Part shown: piece after piece, positions 34,249-44,218 of the stretch
Layout: each line of letters begins with the position of its first letter
Numbering within the stretch: the first letter of the stretch is position 1
Source of the DNA: an uncultured Castellaniella sp.
GTDB lineage: Bacteria; Pseudomonadota; Gammaproteobacteria; Burkholderiales; Burkholderiaceae_B
Reading direction: 5' to 3'
Length of the DNA stretch: 64,000 nt
Assembly (NCBI RefSeq): GCF_937988725.1
Contig: NZ_CALKHS010000008.1
Span: 1-64,000 of the forward strand
Notes under the pieces: model-generated
Told to the model about the DNA's origin: nothing
Databases searched by the model: none
The model's input: only the letters and a program-made list of their open reading frames with translations
Program-made: the position numbers and the translations under genes

Positions 34249-35475
34249 ATGGCCATCAATCTGCACATCCCGGCGCGAGACGCCATTTTCCCGGTCCCCG
34301 GCATCCGCATCGGCACCGCCGAGGCCGGCATCCGCAAGGCCGGCCGCCGCGACCTGACCGTGCTGCTGCTGGACGAGGGATCGTCGGTGGCGGGCGTATT
34401 CACGCGCAACCGCTTCCGCGCCGCGCCCGTCCAGGTCTGCGAAGCGCACCTGGCGGCCGGCCATGGCATCCGCGCCCTGGTGATCAATACGGGCAACGCC
34501 AACGCCGGCACCGGCGCCCCCGGCATGCAGGCGGCCCGGAACACCTGCAACGCCCTGGCGGGCGAACTGCGGGTCCAGGCCGACCAGATCCTGCCCTTTT
34601 CCACCGGCGTCATCCTGGAACCCCTGCCCGTCGACCGCCTGATCGCCGCATTGCCGGCCGCCATCGCCGACGCGCATCCCGATCACTGGTTCGAGGCCGC
34701 GCACAGCATCATGACGACCGACACCCAGCCCAAGATCCATTCCCGCCGGATGGACCTGGGCGGCGCGACCGTCACCATCACGGGCATCAGCAAGGGCGCC
34801 GGCATGATCCGCCCCAACATGGCCACCATGCTGGGCTTCCTGGGCACCGACGCCGGCCTGTCGCCCGTGCTGCTGCAGGCGCTGGCCCGCCGGATCGCCG
34901 ACCAGTCCTTCAACCGCATCACGGTGGACGGCGACACCTCCACCAACGATTCCTTCATCATCATCGCCACCGGCGCCAGCGGCGCGCGCATCGAATCCGA
35001 ACAGGATCCGCGCTACGCCCCGCTGGCCCAGGCCCTGACCGACGCCGCCCGCGAACTGGCGCAGAAGATCGTGCGCGACGCCGAAGGCGCGACGAAGTTC
35101 ATGACCATCCGGGTGGAACAGGCCGCCACCACCGACGAGGCCCTGAAGGTCGCCTACGCGATCGCGCACTCGCCGCTGGTCAAGACCGCCTTCTACGCCT
35201 CCGACCCCAACCTGGGCCGCATCCTGGCGGCCATCGGCTACGCCGGCATCGACGACCTGGACGTGTCGAAACTGACCCTGTGGCTGGGCGACGTGCAGGT
35301 CGCCACCCAGGGCGGGCGCGACCCGCTCTACCGCGAGGAAGACGGCCAGCGCGTGATGGCCGAATCCGAGATCCTGGTGCGCGTGGCCCTGGGACGCGGC
35401 AGCGTGGCCGACACTGTGTACACCTGCGATTTTTCGCACGAATACGTCAGCATCAACGCGGATTACCGGTCCTGA
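34249..35475 (+). CDS. argJ: Bifunctional ornithine acetyltransferase / N-acetylglutamate synthase
   Basis: This 408-aa enzyme moves the acetyl group from N-acetylornithine to glutamate, making arginine synthesis cyclic. It self-cleaves before the Thr of KGAGMIRPNMATML (about residue 198), and that Thr becomes the nucleophile. NTGNANAGTG, SFNRITVDGDTSTND and the C-terminal SHEYVSINADYRS are typical. It is in a transcription unit of its own: a terminator lies immediately upstream, leaving little space for a promoter. Confidence 0.95.
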   Translation: MAINLHIPARDAIFPVPGIRIGTAEAGIRKAGRRDLTVLLLDEGSSVAGVFTRNRFRAAPVQVCEAHLAAGHGIRALVINTGNANAGTGAPGMQAARNTCNALAGELRVQADQILPFSTGVILEPLPVDRLIAALPAAIADAHPDHWFEAAHSIMTTDTQPKIHSRRMDLGGATVTITGISKGAGMIRPNMATMLGFLGTDAGLSPVLLQALARRIADQSFNRITVDGDTSTNDSFIIIATGASGARIESEQDPRYAPLAQALTDAARELAQKIVRDAEGATKFMTIRVEQAATTDEALKVAYAIAHSPLVKTAFYASDPNLGRILAAIGYAGIDDLDVSKLTLWLGDVQVATQGGRDPLYREEDGQRVMAESEILVRVALGRGSVADTVYTCDFSHEYVSINADYRS

Positions 35476-35487
35476 ACCCACACCCCC

Positions 35488-35516
35488 TTGATTTGCAAGC
35501 GGAATTCTGCAAAAAT
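35488..35516 (+). promoter_or_regulatory. Possible sigma-70 promoter of rplU-rpmA
   Basis: TTGATT (35488-35493), a 17-base spacer and AAAAAT (35511-35516) lie just after argJ and about 125 bases before rplU. Matches are moderate (4/6 in both boxes). No better candidate is evident in the 165-base gap. Confidence 0.4.
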
Positions 35517-35579
35517 GACGGGCTTGGTCTGGCTTTTAACGAAGCTTGGCCGTTTTTGGCATCCCCGGCATGTTGAATC

Positions 35580-35609
35580 GGGCTGACCCCATCCAGGGGC
35601 AATCAGCCC
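35580..35609 (+). promoter_or_regulatory. Leader hairpin upstream of rplU
   Basis: The 5' leader contains a 7-bp stem GGGCTGA/TCAGCCC (35580-35586 with 35603-35609), topped by a further CCCC/GGGG stem with loop ATCCA. It ends 31 bases before the rplU ATG and could serve as a translational control element for L21, but that role is inferred from position only. Confidence 0.4.
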
Positions 35610-35640
35610 CAGGTGCCGGGCATTCTCACAGGAAAACCCC

Positions 35641-35952
35641 ATGTACGCGGTCATAAAAACCGGCGGCAAACAGTATCGTGTTTGCGCTGGCCAGAAACTG
35701 AAAATCGAACAGATACCGGCTGACATTGGGCAAGAAATCTCGCTGGACCAGGTGTTGTCGGTCGGCGAAGGCGAATCGCTGAAGATCGGCACGCCCTTCG
35801 TCGCCGGCGCCGCGGTCAAAGCCACCGTTCTTGCGCAAGGTCGTCACGACAAGGTCAAGATCTTCAAGATGCGTCGGCGCAAGCACTACCAGAAGCGCCA
35901 AGGCCATCGCCAGAACTACACCGAAATCCGCATCGACGCCGTTGCGGCCTGA
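35641..35952 (+). CDS. rplU: 50S ribosomal protein L21
   Basis: This 103-aa large-subunit protein binds 23S rRNA and L20. MYAVIKTGGKQYRV, the FKMRRRKHYQKRQGHRQ basic motif and the C-terminal IRIDAV are diagnostic. It begins the conserved rplU-rpmA-obgE unit, and its ribosome site AGGA lies 7 bases upstream. Confidence 0.98.
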   Translation: MYAVIKTGGKQYRVCAGQKLKIEQIPADIGQEISLDQVLSVGEGESLKIGTPFVAGAAVKATVLAQGRHDKVKIFKMRRRKHYQKRQGHRQNYTEIRIDAVAA

Positions 35953-35970
35953 TCCTCAAGGAGCACAATC

Positions 35971-36231
35971 ATGGCACACAAAAAGGGCGGCGGCTCGACT
36001 CGCAACGGCCGCGACTCCGAATCGAAACGACTGGGCGTGAAGGTCTACGGCGGCCAGGCGATCCTGGCCGGCGGCATTATCGTCCGTCAGCGCGGCACGC
36101 AATTCCACCCCGGCGTGAACGTCGGCATCGGCAAGGACCACACGCTGTTCTCCCTGGTGGACGGCACCGTGCAGTTCTCGATCAAAGGGGCGCTGAACAA
36201 GCGCACCGTCTCGGTCGAAGCGGTGAACTGA
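35971..36231 (+). CDS. rpmA: 50S ribosomal protein L27
   Basis: This 86-aa protein has an N-terminal tail that reaches the peptidyl-transferase centre. MAHKKGGGSTRNGRDSESK is the standard N-terminus without the cleavable extension of Firmicutes. GGIIVRQRGT and the VNVGIGKDHTLF block are present. It lies 18 bases after rplU with an AAGGAG ribosome site. Confidence 0.98.
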   Translation: MAHKKGGGSTRNGRDSESKRLGVKVYGGQAILAGGIIVRQRGTQFHPGVNVGIGKDHTLFSLVDGTVQFSIKGALNKRTVSVEAVN

Positions 36232-36261
36232 CCCACGTCCAGGCCCATCCCCCAAAGTGGC

Positions 36262-36325
36262 GCTTTTTGCCTTGGGGGCGGCCTGACGGCAAAAAGGCCC
36301 TGCCACCCGGCGGGGTCTTTTTTTT
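36262..36325 (+). terminator. Double hairpin and terminator between rpmA and obgE
   Basis: Two hairpins follow rpmA. The first pairs GCTTTTTGCC (36262-36271) with GGCAAAAAG (36288-36296). The second is a 9-bp stem including G:U pairs (36296-36304 with 36309-36317) followed by eight T residues (36318-36325). The two share a base region and so cannot both form fully, which would allow partial read-through into obgE 19 bases downstream. Confidence 0.75.
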
Positions 36326-36343
36326 CATTAGAATGTATTCACC

Positions 36344-37456
36344 ATGAAATTCGTAGACGAAGCCACCATCGAGGTCATCGCCGGCAAAGGCGGCAATGGC
36401 GTGGCCAGCTTTCGCCGGGAAAAATTCATCCCGATGGGCGGCCCGGACGGCGGCGACGGCGGGCGCGGCGGCTCGATCATCGCGATCGCCGACCGCAACA
36501 TCAATACCCTGATCGATTACCGCTACGCGCGCCTGCATCGGGCCAAGAACGGCGAGAACGGCCGGGGCTCGGACCAGTACGGCGCGGGCGCTCCCGACAT
36601 CGTTCTGCGCATGCCGGTGGGCACCGTGATCCACGACGCCGACACGGACGAACAGCTGTTCGACCTGGACCGCCACGGCGCGCAGGTCACGCTGGCGGCC
36701 GGCGGCAACGGCGGCCTGGGCAATCTGCACTTCAAGTCCAGCACCAACCGCGCGCCGCGCCAGTTCACCCCCGGACGCGAAGGCGAACAGCGCCGCCTGC
36801 GGCTGGAACTGAAAGTCCTGGCCGACGTGGGCCTGCTGGGCATGCCCAACGCGGGGAAGTCCACGCTGATCACGCGCGTGTCCAACGCCAAGCCCAAGAT
36901 CGCCGACTACCCCTTCACCACGCTGCATCCCAATCTGGGCGTGGTGCGCACGTCCGCGTCGCACAGCTTCGTCATCGCCGACATCCCGGGCCTGATCGAG
37001 GGCGCGTCCGAAGGCGCCGGCCTGGGACACCAGTTCCTGCGGCACCTCAGCCGCACGCGGGTGCTGCTGCACCTGCTGGACGTGCACTCGCCCGACCCCG
37101 ACGTCGACGCCTGCGCCCAGGCCATCCAGGACGCCCGGGCCATCGTGCGCGAACTGGAACGCTACAGTCCCGAGCTGGCCGCCAAGCCGCGCTGGCTGGT
37201 GCTGAACAAGCTCGACATGGTCGAAGACCCGGCCGCCATCCAGGACCGCATCTGCCGCGAACTGCGCTGGACGGGCCCGGTGTTCGGAATCTCCGCCCTG
37301 ACCGGCGCCGGTACCCAGCCCCTGATGGGCGCCATCCAGTCCTGGCTGGACGAGCAGCAGCGCGCCGAGCACGCGCACGACGACGACCCTCGTTTTCCGG
37401 ACGGTTCGGGCGCTGCGGGAACGCCGGATGCGCCAGCCGGACAGACGCCATCCTGA
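36344..37456 (+). CDS. obgE: GTPase ObgE/CgtA
   Basis: This 370-aa GTPase takes part in large-subunit assembly and growth control. The N-terminal Obg glycine-rich domain (1-158) contains GGDGGRGGS, and the G domain has G1 GMPNAGKSTL, G3 DIPGLIEGA and G4 NKLD. The C-terminal tail is acidic and Pro-rich. A terminator just before the gene means it needs a promoter of its own or read-through from rpmA. Confidence 0.96.
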   Translation: MKFVDEATIEVIAGKGGNGVASFRREKFIPMGGPDGGDGGRGGSIIAIADRNINTLIDYRYARLHRAKNGENGRGSDQYGAGAPDIVLRMPVGTVIHDADTDEQLFDLDRHGAQVTLAAGGNGGLGNLHFKSSTNRAPRQFTPGREGEQRRLRLELKVLADVGLLGMPNAGKSTLITRVSNAKPKIADYPFTTLHPNLGVVRTSASHSFVIADIPGLIEGASEGAGLGHQFLRHLSRTRVLLHLLDVHSPDPDVDACAQAIQDARAIVRELERYSPELAAKPRWLVLNKLDMVEDPAAIQDRICRELRWTGPVFGISALTGAGTQPLMGAIQSWLDEQQRAEHAHDDDPRFPDGSGAAGTPDAPAGQTPS

Positions 37457-37488
37457 ACGACGCTGCGCTAAACTCCAAAGCACCTCCC

Positions 37489-37515
37489 CCGACGGCCCGA
37501 TCACCGGGCCGTCGG
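37489..37515 (+). other. Strong hairpin between obgE and proB
   Basis: A perfect 11-bp GC-rich stem (37489-37499 with 37505-37515) with loop ATCAC lies in the 105-base gap, 33 bases past obgE. It is followed by no T-run, so it is not a classic terminator. It may stabilise mRNA 3' ends or assist Rho. Confidence 0.6.
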
Positions 37516-37561
37516 ATGACCCAGCCCCGGCACTCGCCGTCCCCATCTTTCGCACGACCGC

Positions 37562-38725
37562 ATGTCCACGCCCGCCCTTTCCCCCTCCGTCGCCCGGGAC
37601 GCCCACCGGCTGGTCCTGAAAGTCGGCTCTTCCCTGGTCACCAACGACGGGCGGGGCATCGACCTGCAGGCGGTCGCGCAATGGGCCGAGCAGATCGCTG
37701 CCCTGCACGCGGCGGGCCGCCAGGTGGTCCTGGTCTCCAGCGGGGCGATCGCCGAAGGCATGGCCCGCCTGGGCTGGCCGCGCCGCCCCAAGGCCATGTC
37801 GGAACTGCAAGCGGCGGCGGCCGTCGGCCAGATGGGTCTGGTCCAGGCCTACGAGGCCGCGTTCGCCCGCCACGGCATCCGCACGGCCCAGATCCTGCTG
37901 ACCCATGAAGACCTGGCGGACCGGCGCCGCTACCTGAACGCCCGCAGCACCCTGGTGACGCTGCTGAACCTGGGCGTGGTGCCCATCGTCAACGAAAACG
38001 ACACGGTCGTCACCGACGAGATCCGCGTGGGCGACAACGACACGCTGGGCGCCCTGGTGACCAATCTGGTGGAAGCCAGCGTGCTGATCATCCTGACGGA
38101 CCAGGCCGGCCTGTACAGCGCCGACCCGCGCAAGCATCCCGATGCGCAGTTCATCCACCAGGGCCAGGCGGGCGATCCCGCCCTGGAAGCCATGGCGGGC
38201 GGCTCGGGCAGCGCCATCGGCACGGGCGGGATGCTGACGAAGGTCCTGGCCGCCCGGCGCGCCGCCAACAGCGGCGGGCACACCATCATCGCGTCCGGTC
38301 GCGAGCCCGCCGTGCTGCAGCGCCTGACGTCCGGCGAGGCCATCGGCACCGAATTGCAGGCCGTGCTGCCGGTCAGGTCCGCCCGCCAGCGCTGGATGGT
38401 GAATCACCTGCGACTGCGCGGCCGCATCACCCTGGACGCCGGCGCCGTGCGGGCCCTGACCCAGGGCCATCGCAGCCTGCTGCCCATCGGCGTCACGGAC
38501 GTGGAAGGCGATTTCGAACGCGGCGACGTGGTGGCCTGCGTCGACGAGCACGGCGTGGAATGCGGCCGGGGCCTGATCAATTACTCGTCGGACGACACGG
38601 CGCGCATCCTGCGCCAGCCCAGCGCCCGCATCGCGGACATCCTGGGACACCTGTCCGACCCGGAACTGATCCACCGCGACAACCTGGTGGTAGTGCGCGC
38701 CCGCGCCCCGCAGACGGACGAATAA
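37562..38725 (+). CDS. proB: Glutamate 5-kinase
   Basis: This 387-aa enzyme catalyses the first step of proline synthesis. The amino-acid kinase domain (1-260) shows VLKVGSSLVT, VSSGAIAEGM and the ENDTVVTDEIRVGDND motif that binds glutamate and the feedback inhibitor proline. A C-terminal PUA domain (about 285-375) is present, as in the long bacterial forms. It follows obgE as in related genomes. Confidence 0.95.
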   Translation: MSTPALSPSVARDAHRLVLKVGSSLVTNDGRGIDLQAVAQWAEQIAALHAAGRQVVLVSSGAIAEGMARLGWPRRPKAMSELQAAAAVGQMGLVQAYEAAFARHGIRTAQILLTHEDLADRRRYLNARSTLVTLLNLGVVPIVNENDTVVTDEIRVGDNDTLGALVTNLVEASVLIILTDQAGLYSADPRKHPDAQFIHQGQAGDPALEAMAGGSGSAIGTGGMLTKVLAARRAANSGGHTIIASGREPAVLQRLTSGEAIGTELQAVLPVRSARQRWMVNHLRLRGRITLDAGAVRALTQGHRSLLPIGVTDVEGDFERGDVVACVDEHGVECGRGLINYSSDDTARILRQPSARIADILGHLSDPELIHRDNLVVVRARAPQTDE

Positions 38726-38766
38726 AGACGGGCGCGCCGCCAGCGGGACAGGCGGCCTGCGGCCGG

Positions 38767-39255
38767 CTATTTCTGCGCCGGAACGAACAGGGTTTCCTTG
38801 ACCTCTTCCATGACCACGCAGCTTTTGGTCTGGGTCACGCCCGGCAGGCGCAGCAGGATGTTGCCCAGCAGATTGCGGTACTGGCCGATCTCCTTGATGC
38901 GGGCCTTGATCAGGTAGTCGAATTCCCCCGACACCAGATGGCATTCCAGCACCTGGGGCACGCACAGCACTTCGCGGCGGAATTCCTCGAAGGTGCGCTC
39001 GGACTTGCTGGACATGCTGATTTCCACGAACACCAGCAGGCCGGCATCCAGGGCGGCCGGGGACACCCGGGCATGGTAGCCTGTGATGACGCCGTCCCGT
39101 TCCAGGCGCCGCACCCGCTCGATGCAGGGAGTGACGGTCAGGCCGACCGCATCCGCCAGCTCCGTCATGGACAGGCGGCCGTTTTGCTGCAGCAGATCCA
39201 GGATGCGACGATCGATCTTGTCCAGCGTGTGGACGGATTCTTTCTGAATGCGCAT
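38767..39255 (-). CDS. Lrp/AsnC-family regulator, probable dadA regulator
   Basis: This 162-aa protein has an N-terminal helix-turn-helix (LDKIDRRILDLLQQNGRLSMTELADAVGLTVTPCIERVRRLERDGVI) and a C-terminal RAM ligand-binding domain ending in KETLFVPAQK. Lrp-type proteins form octamers that answer to amino acids. It is divergent from dadA, so regulation of D-alanine breakdown is likely. ATG 39255 has AGGAAG upstream; a longer frame begins with Arg-rich non-conserved sequence. Confidence 0.93.
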   Translation of the reverse strand: MRIQKESVHTLDKIDRRILDLLQQNGRLSMTELADAVGLTVTPCIERVRRLERDGVITGYHARVSPAALDAGLLVFVEISMSSKSERTFEEFRREVLCVPQVLECHLVSGEFDYLIKARIKEIGQYRNLLGNILLRLPGVTQTKSCVVMEEVKETLFVPAQK

Positions 39256-39442
39256 AGAACTTCCTGAAGAAACGCGCCGCGGCCGCCGGCGGCGCGGCAT
39301 CCGACGCGAACGGCGAGTCCCCTCCCGAAACCGGTGAAAGCCGCCCGCCGACCGCGGAAAACCCGCGCCGGAAAGGTTGTGCCCGCCCTGTCAGCATTTT
39401 GTCCTGCTGCCTGGAGTTTGGCTAGACCGCGCACGTCGAAAA

Positions 39443-39470
39443 TCATGAAAACCCTATTTTTTCATGAAAA
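39443..39470 (+). promoter_or_regulatory. Candidate Lrp-binding region upstream of dadA
   Basis: In an AT-rich stretch unusual for this genome, TCATGAAAA occurs twice (39443-39451 and 39462-39470), 19 bases apart. The tract continues to the dadA start. Lrp proteins bind AT-rich repeated sites, and the position between the divergent lrp and dadA genes fits. Confidence 0.45.
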
Positions 39471-39526
39471 ATCACCTGAGGTTATTGCCTATCATCATCA
39501 AAAATTAATCCAATCGAGGTTCGATC

Positions 39527-40777
39527 ATGAAGGTTCTCGTTTTAGGGGCCGGCGTCGTGGGGGTCACGAGCGCCTATTACCTGGCGTGCCAGGGACACGA
39601 AGTGACCGTCATCGACCGGGAATCCGGCACCGCCGAGGAAACCAGCTTCGGCAATGCCGGGCAGTTGTCCTTCGGCTATTCGTCCCCCTGGGCGGCGCCC
39701 GGCATCCCCTTGAAGGCCCTGAAGTGGCTGTTCACGCAGCATGCGCCGCTGACCATCCGGCCCGACGGCAGTCTGTTCCAGCTGCGCTGGATGTTCGACA
39801 TGTGGCGCAACTGCACGCCGGCCCGCTATGCCACCAACAAGGACCGCATGCTGCGTCTGTCGGCTTACAGCCGCCAGTGCCTGCACGAACTGCAGTCGGA
39901 TACCGGCATCCAGTTCGAAGGCCGCCGCCAGGGCACACTGCAGGTATTCCGCACCCAGAAGCAGATGGACGATGCCCAGCGCGACGTCCAGGCCCTGAGC
40001 GACGCCGGAGTGGCCTACGAGCTGATCGACGGCGACCATCTGGCGGACTACGAACCCGCCCTGCACCAGGTGCGCCACAAGCTGGTCGGCGGCCTGCGCA
40101 CCCCCGACGACGAGACGGGCGACTGCCGGCTGTTCACCCATGCCCTGACCCGGCTGGCCGAAGCCCGGGGCGTGCAGTTCCGGTATGGCGAAACCATCCA
40201 GGCCCTGCATCAGGCGGGCGGACGCATCACCGGCGTGCAGTGCGTGTCGGGCCTGCAGCAGGCCGACGCCTACGTGGTGGCGCTGGGCTCGTATTCGCCC
40301 CTGCTGCTGCGCGGCATCGTGGACATTCCGGTCTACCCCATGAAAGGCTATTCCATCACCGTGGACATCGCCGACCCCGCCCGGGCGCCCGTTTCCACGC
40401 TGCTGGACGAAACCTACAAGATCGCCCTGACCCGCTTCGAGCAGCGCATCCGCGTAGGCGGCATGGCCGAGGTCGTCGGCTACGACACCCATCTGGATCC
40501 GCGCCGTCGGCGCACCCTGGAAATGGTCCTGAACGATCTGTTCCCGGGCAGCTACACGCCCGGCGACGTGAATTTCTGGACCGGCCTGCGTCCCAAGACC
40601 CCGGACAGCACCCCCATCGTCGGGCGCACCCGGCTGGACAATCTGTTCCTGAACACCGGCCACGGCACGCTGGGCTGGACCATGTCCTGCGGCAGCGGCC
40701 GCCTGATCGCCGACATCGTGTCCGGCCAGTCCACCGCCATCCGCAGCGACGACCTGGGGGTGCAGCGCTACCGCTGA
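39527..40777 (+). CDS. dadA: D-amino acid dehydrogenase small subunit
   Basis: This 416-aa FAD enzyme oxidises D-amino acids, chiefly D-alanine, to 2-oxo acids and passes electrons to the respiratory chain. The FAD-binding fold begins at residue 3 (VLVLGAGVVGVTSAYYLA), with the DRES acid at the end of the second strand, and RPKTPDSTPIVGRT plus TGHGTLGWTMSCGSG near the C-terminus. A GAGG ribosome site precedes the ATG. The racemase partner dadX is not nearby. Confidence 0.94.
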   Translation: MKVLVLGAGVVGVTSAYYLACQGHEVTVIDRESGTAEETSFGNAGQLSFGYSSPWAAPGIPLKALKWLFTQHAPLTIRPDGSLFQLRWMFDMWRNCTPARYATNKDRMLRLSAYSRQCLHELQSDTGIQFEGRRQGTLQVFRTQKQMDDAQRDVQALSDAGVAYELIDGDHLADYEPALHQVRHKLVGGLRTPDDETGDCRLFTHALTRLAEARGVQFRYGETIQALHQAGGRITGVQCVSGLQQADAYVVALGSYSPLLLRGIVDIPVYPMKGYSITVDIADPARAPVSTLLDETYKIALTRFEQRIRVGGMAEVVGYDTHLDPRRRRTLEMVLNDLFPGSYTPGDVNFWTGLRPKTPDSTPIVGRTRLDNLFLNTGHGTLGWTMSCGSGRLIADIVSGQSTAIRSDDLGVQRYR

Positions 40778-40810
40778 GCCCCGGCGGACGGGGGCCGTCC
40801 GCCGCGCCTT

Positions 40811-41557
40811 TCACAAGGCCCAGGCGTAGCCGAAATCGCGCAGGGATTCGATCGGCGGCGCGGGCATGCCGACCGCGCCGGCGCGCCGCCGCAGGCGGCT
40901 GATGGTGCTGCGGCACCGGGGATCGCGGATACGGACCTGCTGGGGCCGCCAGACATGCAGCACCGCGGCGACCAGATCGGCATGACTGGCCACGTGGCCC
41001 GGCGCGTCGAACAGGCACAGCAGGATCGCGCGTTCCGACACGGTCAGGCGCAGCGACGCGTCCTCGTGTTTCAGGACCCACGCCAGATCCGCCAGACGCC
41101 ACGGTCCGATCCGCAGGTCCGCATCTTCTTGGCCCGGCGCAGGGAAATGGCGGGGCAGCCCGGCCGCGCCGAAGCGGTCGCGGCGGCAGGCCAGCGCCGC
41201 CAGCACCGACGCCAGCAAGGGCGGCGGGTCGTCTGGCCGCAGCACATAATCCACCCCGCAGGACAGCAGGGCCGCCTGTTCGGGCCCCACCGGCTGGCCG
41301 TGCCAGGCGACGAGGCTCAGCCCGGGCCAGGTCAGCCGGGCAGCCTGCGCCGCCCGGCAATTGGACGCGACGTCGTCCAGCAGCACCAGCGCGGCCGGTT
41401 CCCGGACATCCGGCCGCGCCATCGCTCGCCGCAGGGCCGACGCATCGGTGAAGCGCGTCACCCGGCACCCCGCGGATGCCAAACGATGAAGCCACACATT
41501 GTCTGTCTGCGCCAGCGCCCAGACCCCCTGGCCGCCCGTGCCGGTTTCCCCGAACAT
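40811..41557 (-). CDS. Response-regulator-like protein with degenerate receiver
   Basis: This 248-aa protein ends in an OmpR/PhoB-type winged helix (about 155-245: LTVSERAILLCLFDAPGHVASHADLVAAV, then STISRLRRR). The N-terminal half has the size of a receiver domain but lacks the acidic pair at the first strand. It keeps LLDDV where the phospho-acceptor Asp would be, and has Arg in YVLRPDDPP where the invariant Lys should lie. Phosphorylation is therefore doubtful. No sensor kinase is adjacent; an XRE regulator is divergent, 136 bases away. Confidence 0.75.
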   Translation of the reverse strand: MFGETGTGGQGVWALAQTDNVWLHRLASAGCRVTRFTDASALRRAMARPDVREPAALVLLDDVASNCRAAQAARLTWPGLSLVAWHGQPVGPEQAALLSCGVDYVLRPDDPPPLLASVLAALACRRDRFGAAGLPRHFPAPGQEDADLRIGPWRLADLAWVLKHEDASLRLTVSERAILLCLFDAPGHVASHADLVAAVLHVWRPQQVRIRDPRCRSTISRLRRRAGAVGMPAPPIESLRDFGYAWAL

Positions 41558-41693
41558 TCATCCCCCGCCGCCGCGCCTGCGGCCATCCATGCATGGCCCG
41601 TGCGCGGCAAGTGTCATCATCCAGTCTCTCATTATTACATTAGTGATATCCAATGAACACCAACGTGGTATAGGTTTTTAGTCCAATGGGGGC

Positions 41694-42065
41694 GTGGAAA
41701 CATTTGGCGAACGATTGCGGCAAACCCGGATCCGGCTGGGCCTGTCACAGGCGCAACTGGCGCATGCTTGCGGGCTGTCTCAAAGCGCCATTTCCAGCTA
41801 CGAGAACGGCAGCCGGCGATCCCCCAAGAAACTGCTGAACCTGGCGCAGACGCTGGGCGTGGACATCTACTGGCTGAGCCGCGGCGACGGCGCCGCCCAT
41901 CCGGCCAGCAACACCCCGGCCTCCATGCACGATCCGGCATCCCCCTGGCCGTTTCCCTCCATCGAACCCCGCGTGTTCTGGTCGCTGAGGCAGAAAGACC
42001 GGCAGGCGGTGGAAGCAACGGTCTCCGCCTTGATCGACAGCCTGCTGTCTCCCGAAAAATACTGA
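41694..42065 (+). CDS. XRE-family helix-turn-helix regulator
   Basis: This 123-aa protein has an N-terminal lambda-repressor-like domain (residues 5-60: FGERLRQTRIRLGLSQAQLAHACGLSQSAISSYENG) and a short C-terminal region, possibly for dimerisation, without a protease motif. It resembles small chromosomal or phage-derived repressors. A GTG at 41694 is the only suitable start in frame; the nearby ATGs at 41653 and 41687 are out of frame. It is divergent from the degenerate response regulator and precedes the thiC riboswitch. Confidence 0.83.
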   Translation: METFGERLRQTRIRLGLSQAQLAHACGLSQSAISSYENGSRRSPKKLLNLAQTLGVDIYWLSRGDGAAHPASNTPASMHDPASPWPFPSIEPRVFWSLRQKDRQAVEATVSALIDSLLSPEKY

Positions 42066-42119
42066 CTATTTTCAGGGCGGGCACTGGCGGACGGCGCACG
42101 ATCCCCCTATACTTGACTC

Positions 42120-42199
42120 CTCGCAGGGGTACTCGACGGCAAAGCCGGCGGGTTGAGAAACACCCTTCGTACCAGTACGGATAATGCCGATGCTGGGAG
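42120..42199 (+). ncRNA. TPP riboswitch (THI element) of thiC
   Basis: Diagnostic THI-box parts occur in order: AGGGGT, TTGAGA (for CTGAGA), ACACCCTTCGTACC, then GGATAATGCCG. The outer helix pairs CTCGCAG (42120-42126) with CTGGGAG (42193-42199) with one mismatch. A -10-like TATACT sits 7 bases upstream (42108-42113). Thiamine pyrophosphate binding should lower thiC expression. The ATGs inside the GGATAATGCCGATG core are part of the aptamer, not thiC starts. Confidence 0.92.
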
Positions 42200-42291
42200 C
42201 GTGCGCGGTGTCCAGCTCTTCCCCGGAACGCGCTTTCCCTCCTCCCCGACTCGGCTCCATTTCCGAAAACTTTCGAACCTGGAGCTTCCTC

Positions 42292-44205
<1,914 letters not shown>

Positions 44206-44218
44206 TGCCGCTCACGCG

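Noticed and set aside
36182..39397. A 3.2-kb open frame antisense to obgE and proB
   Set aside because: Its residues are His/Gly/Ala/Arg-rich as expected for the antisense of high-GC genes, and obgE, proB and an Lrp gene explain the same bases with clear conserved motifs.
40811..42065. Prophage remnant around the XRE gene
   Set aside because: No integrase, structural phage gene or attachment repeat is nearby; both flanks are ordinary chromosomal genes.
42184..42291. ATG starts for thiC inside the leader
   Set aside because: They belong to the conserved TPP aptamer core and would add residues not matching ThiC.
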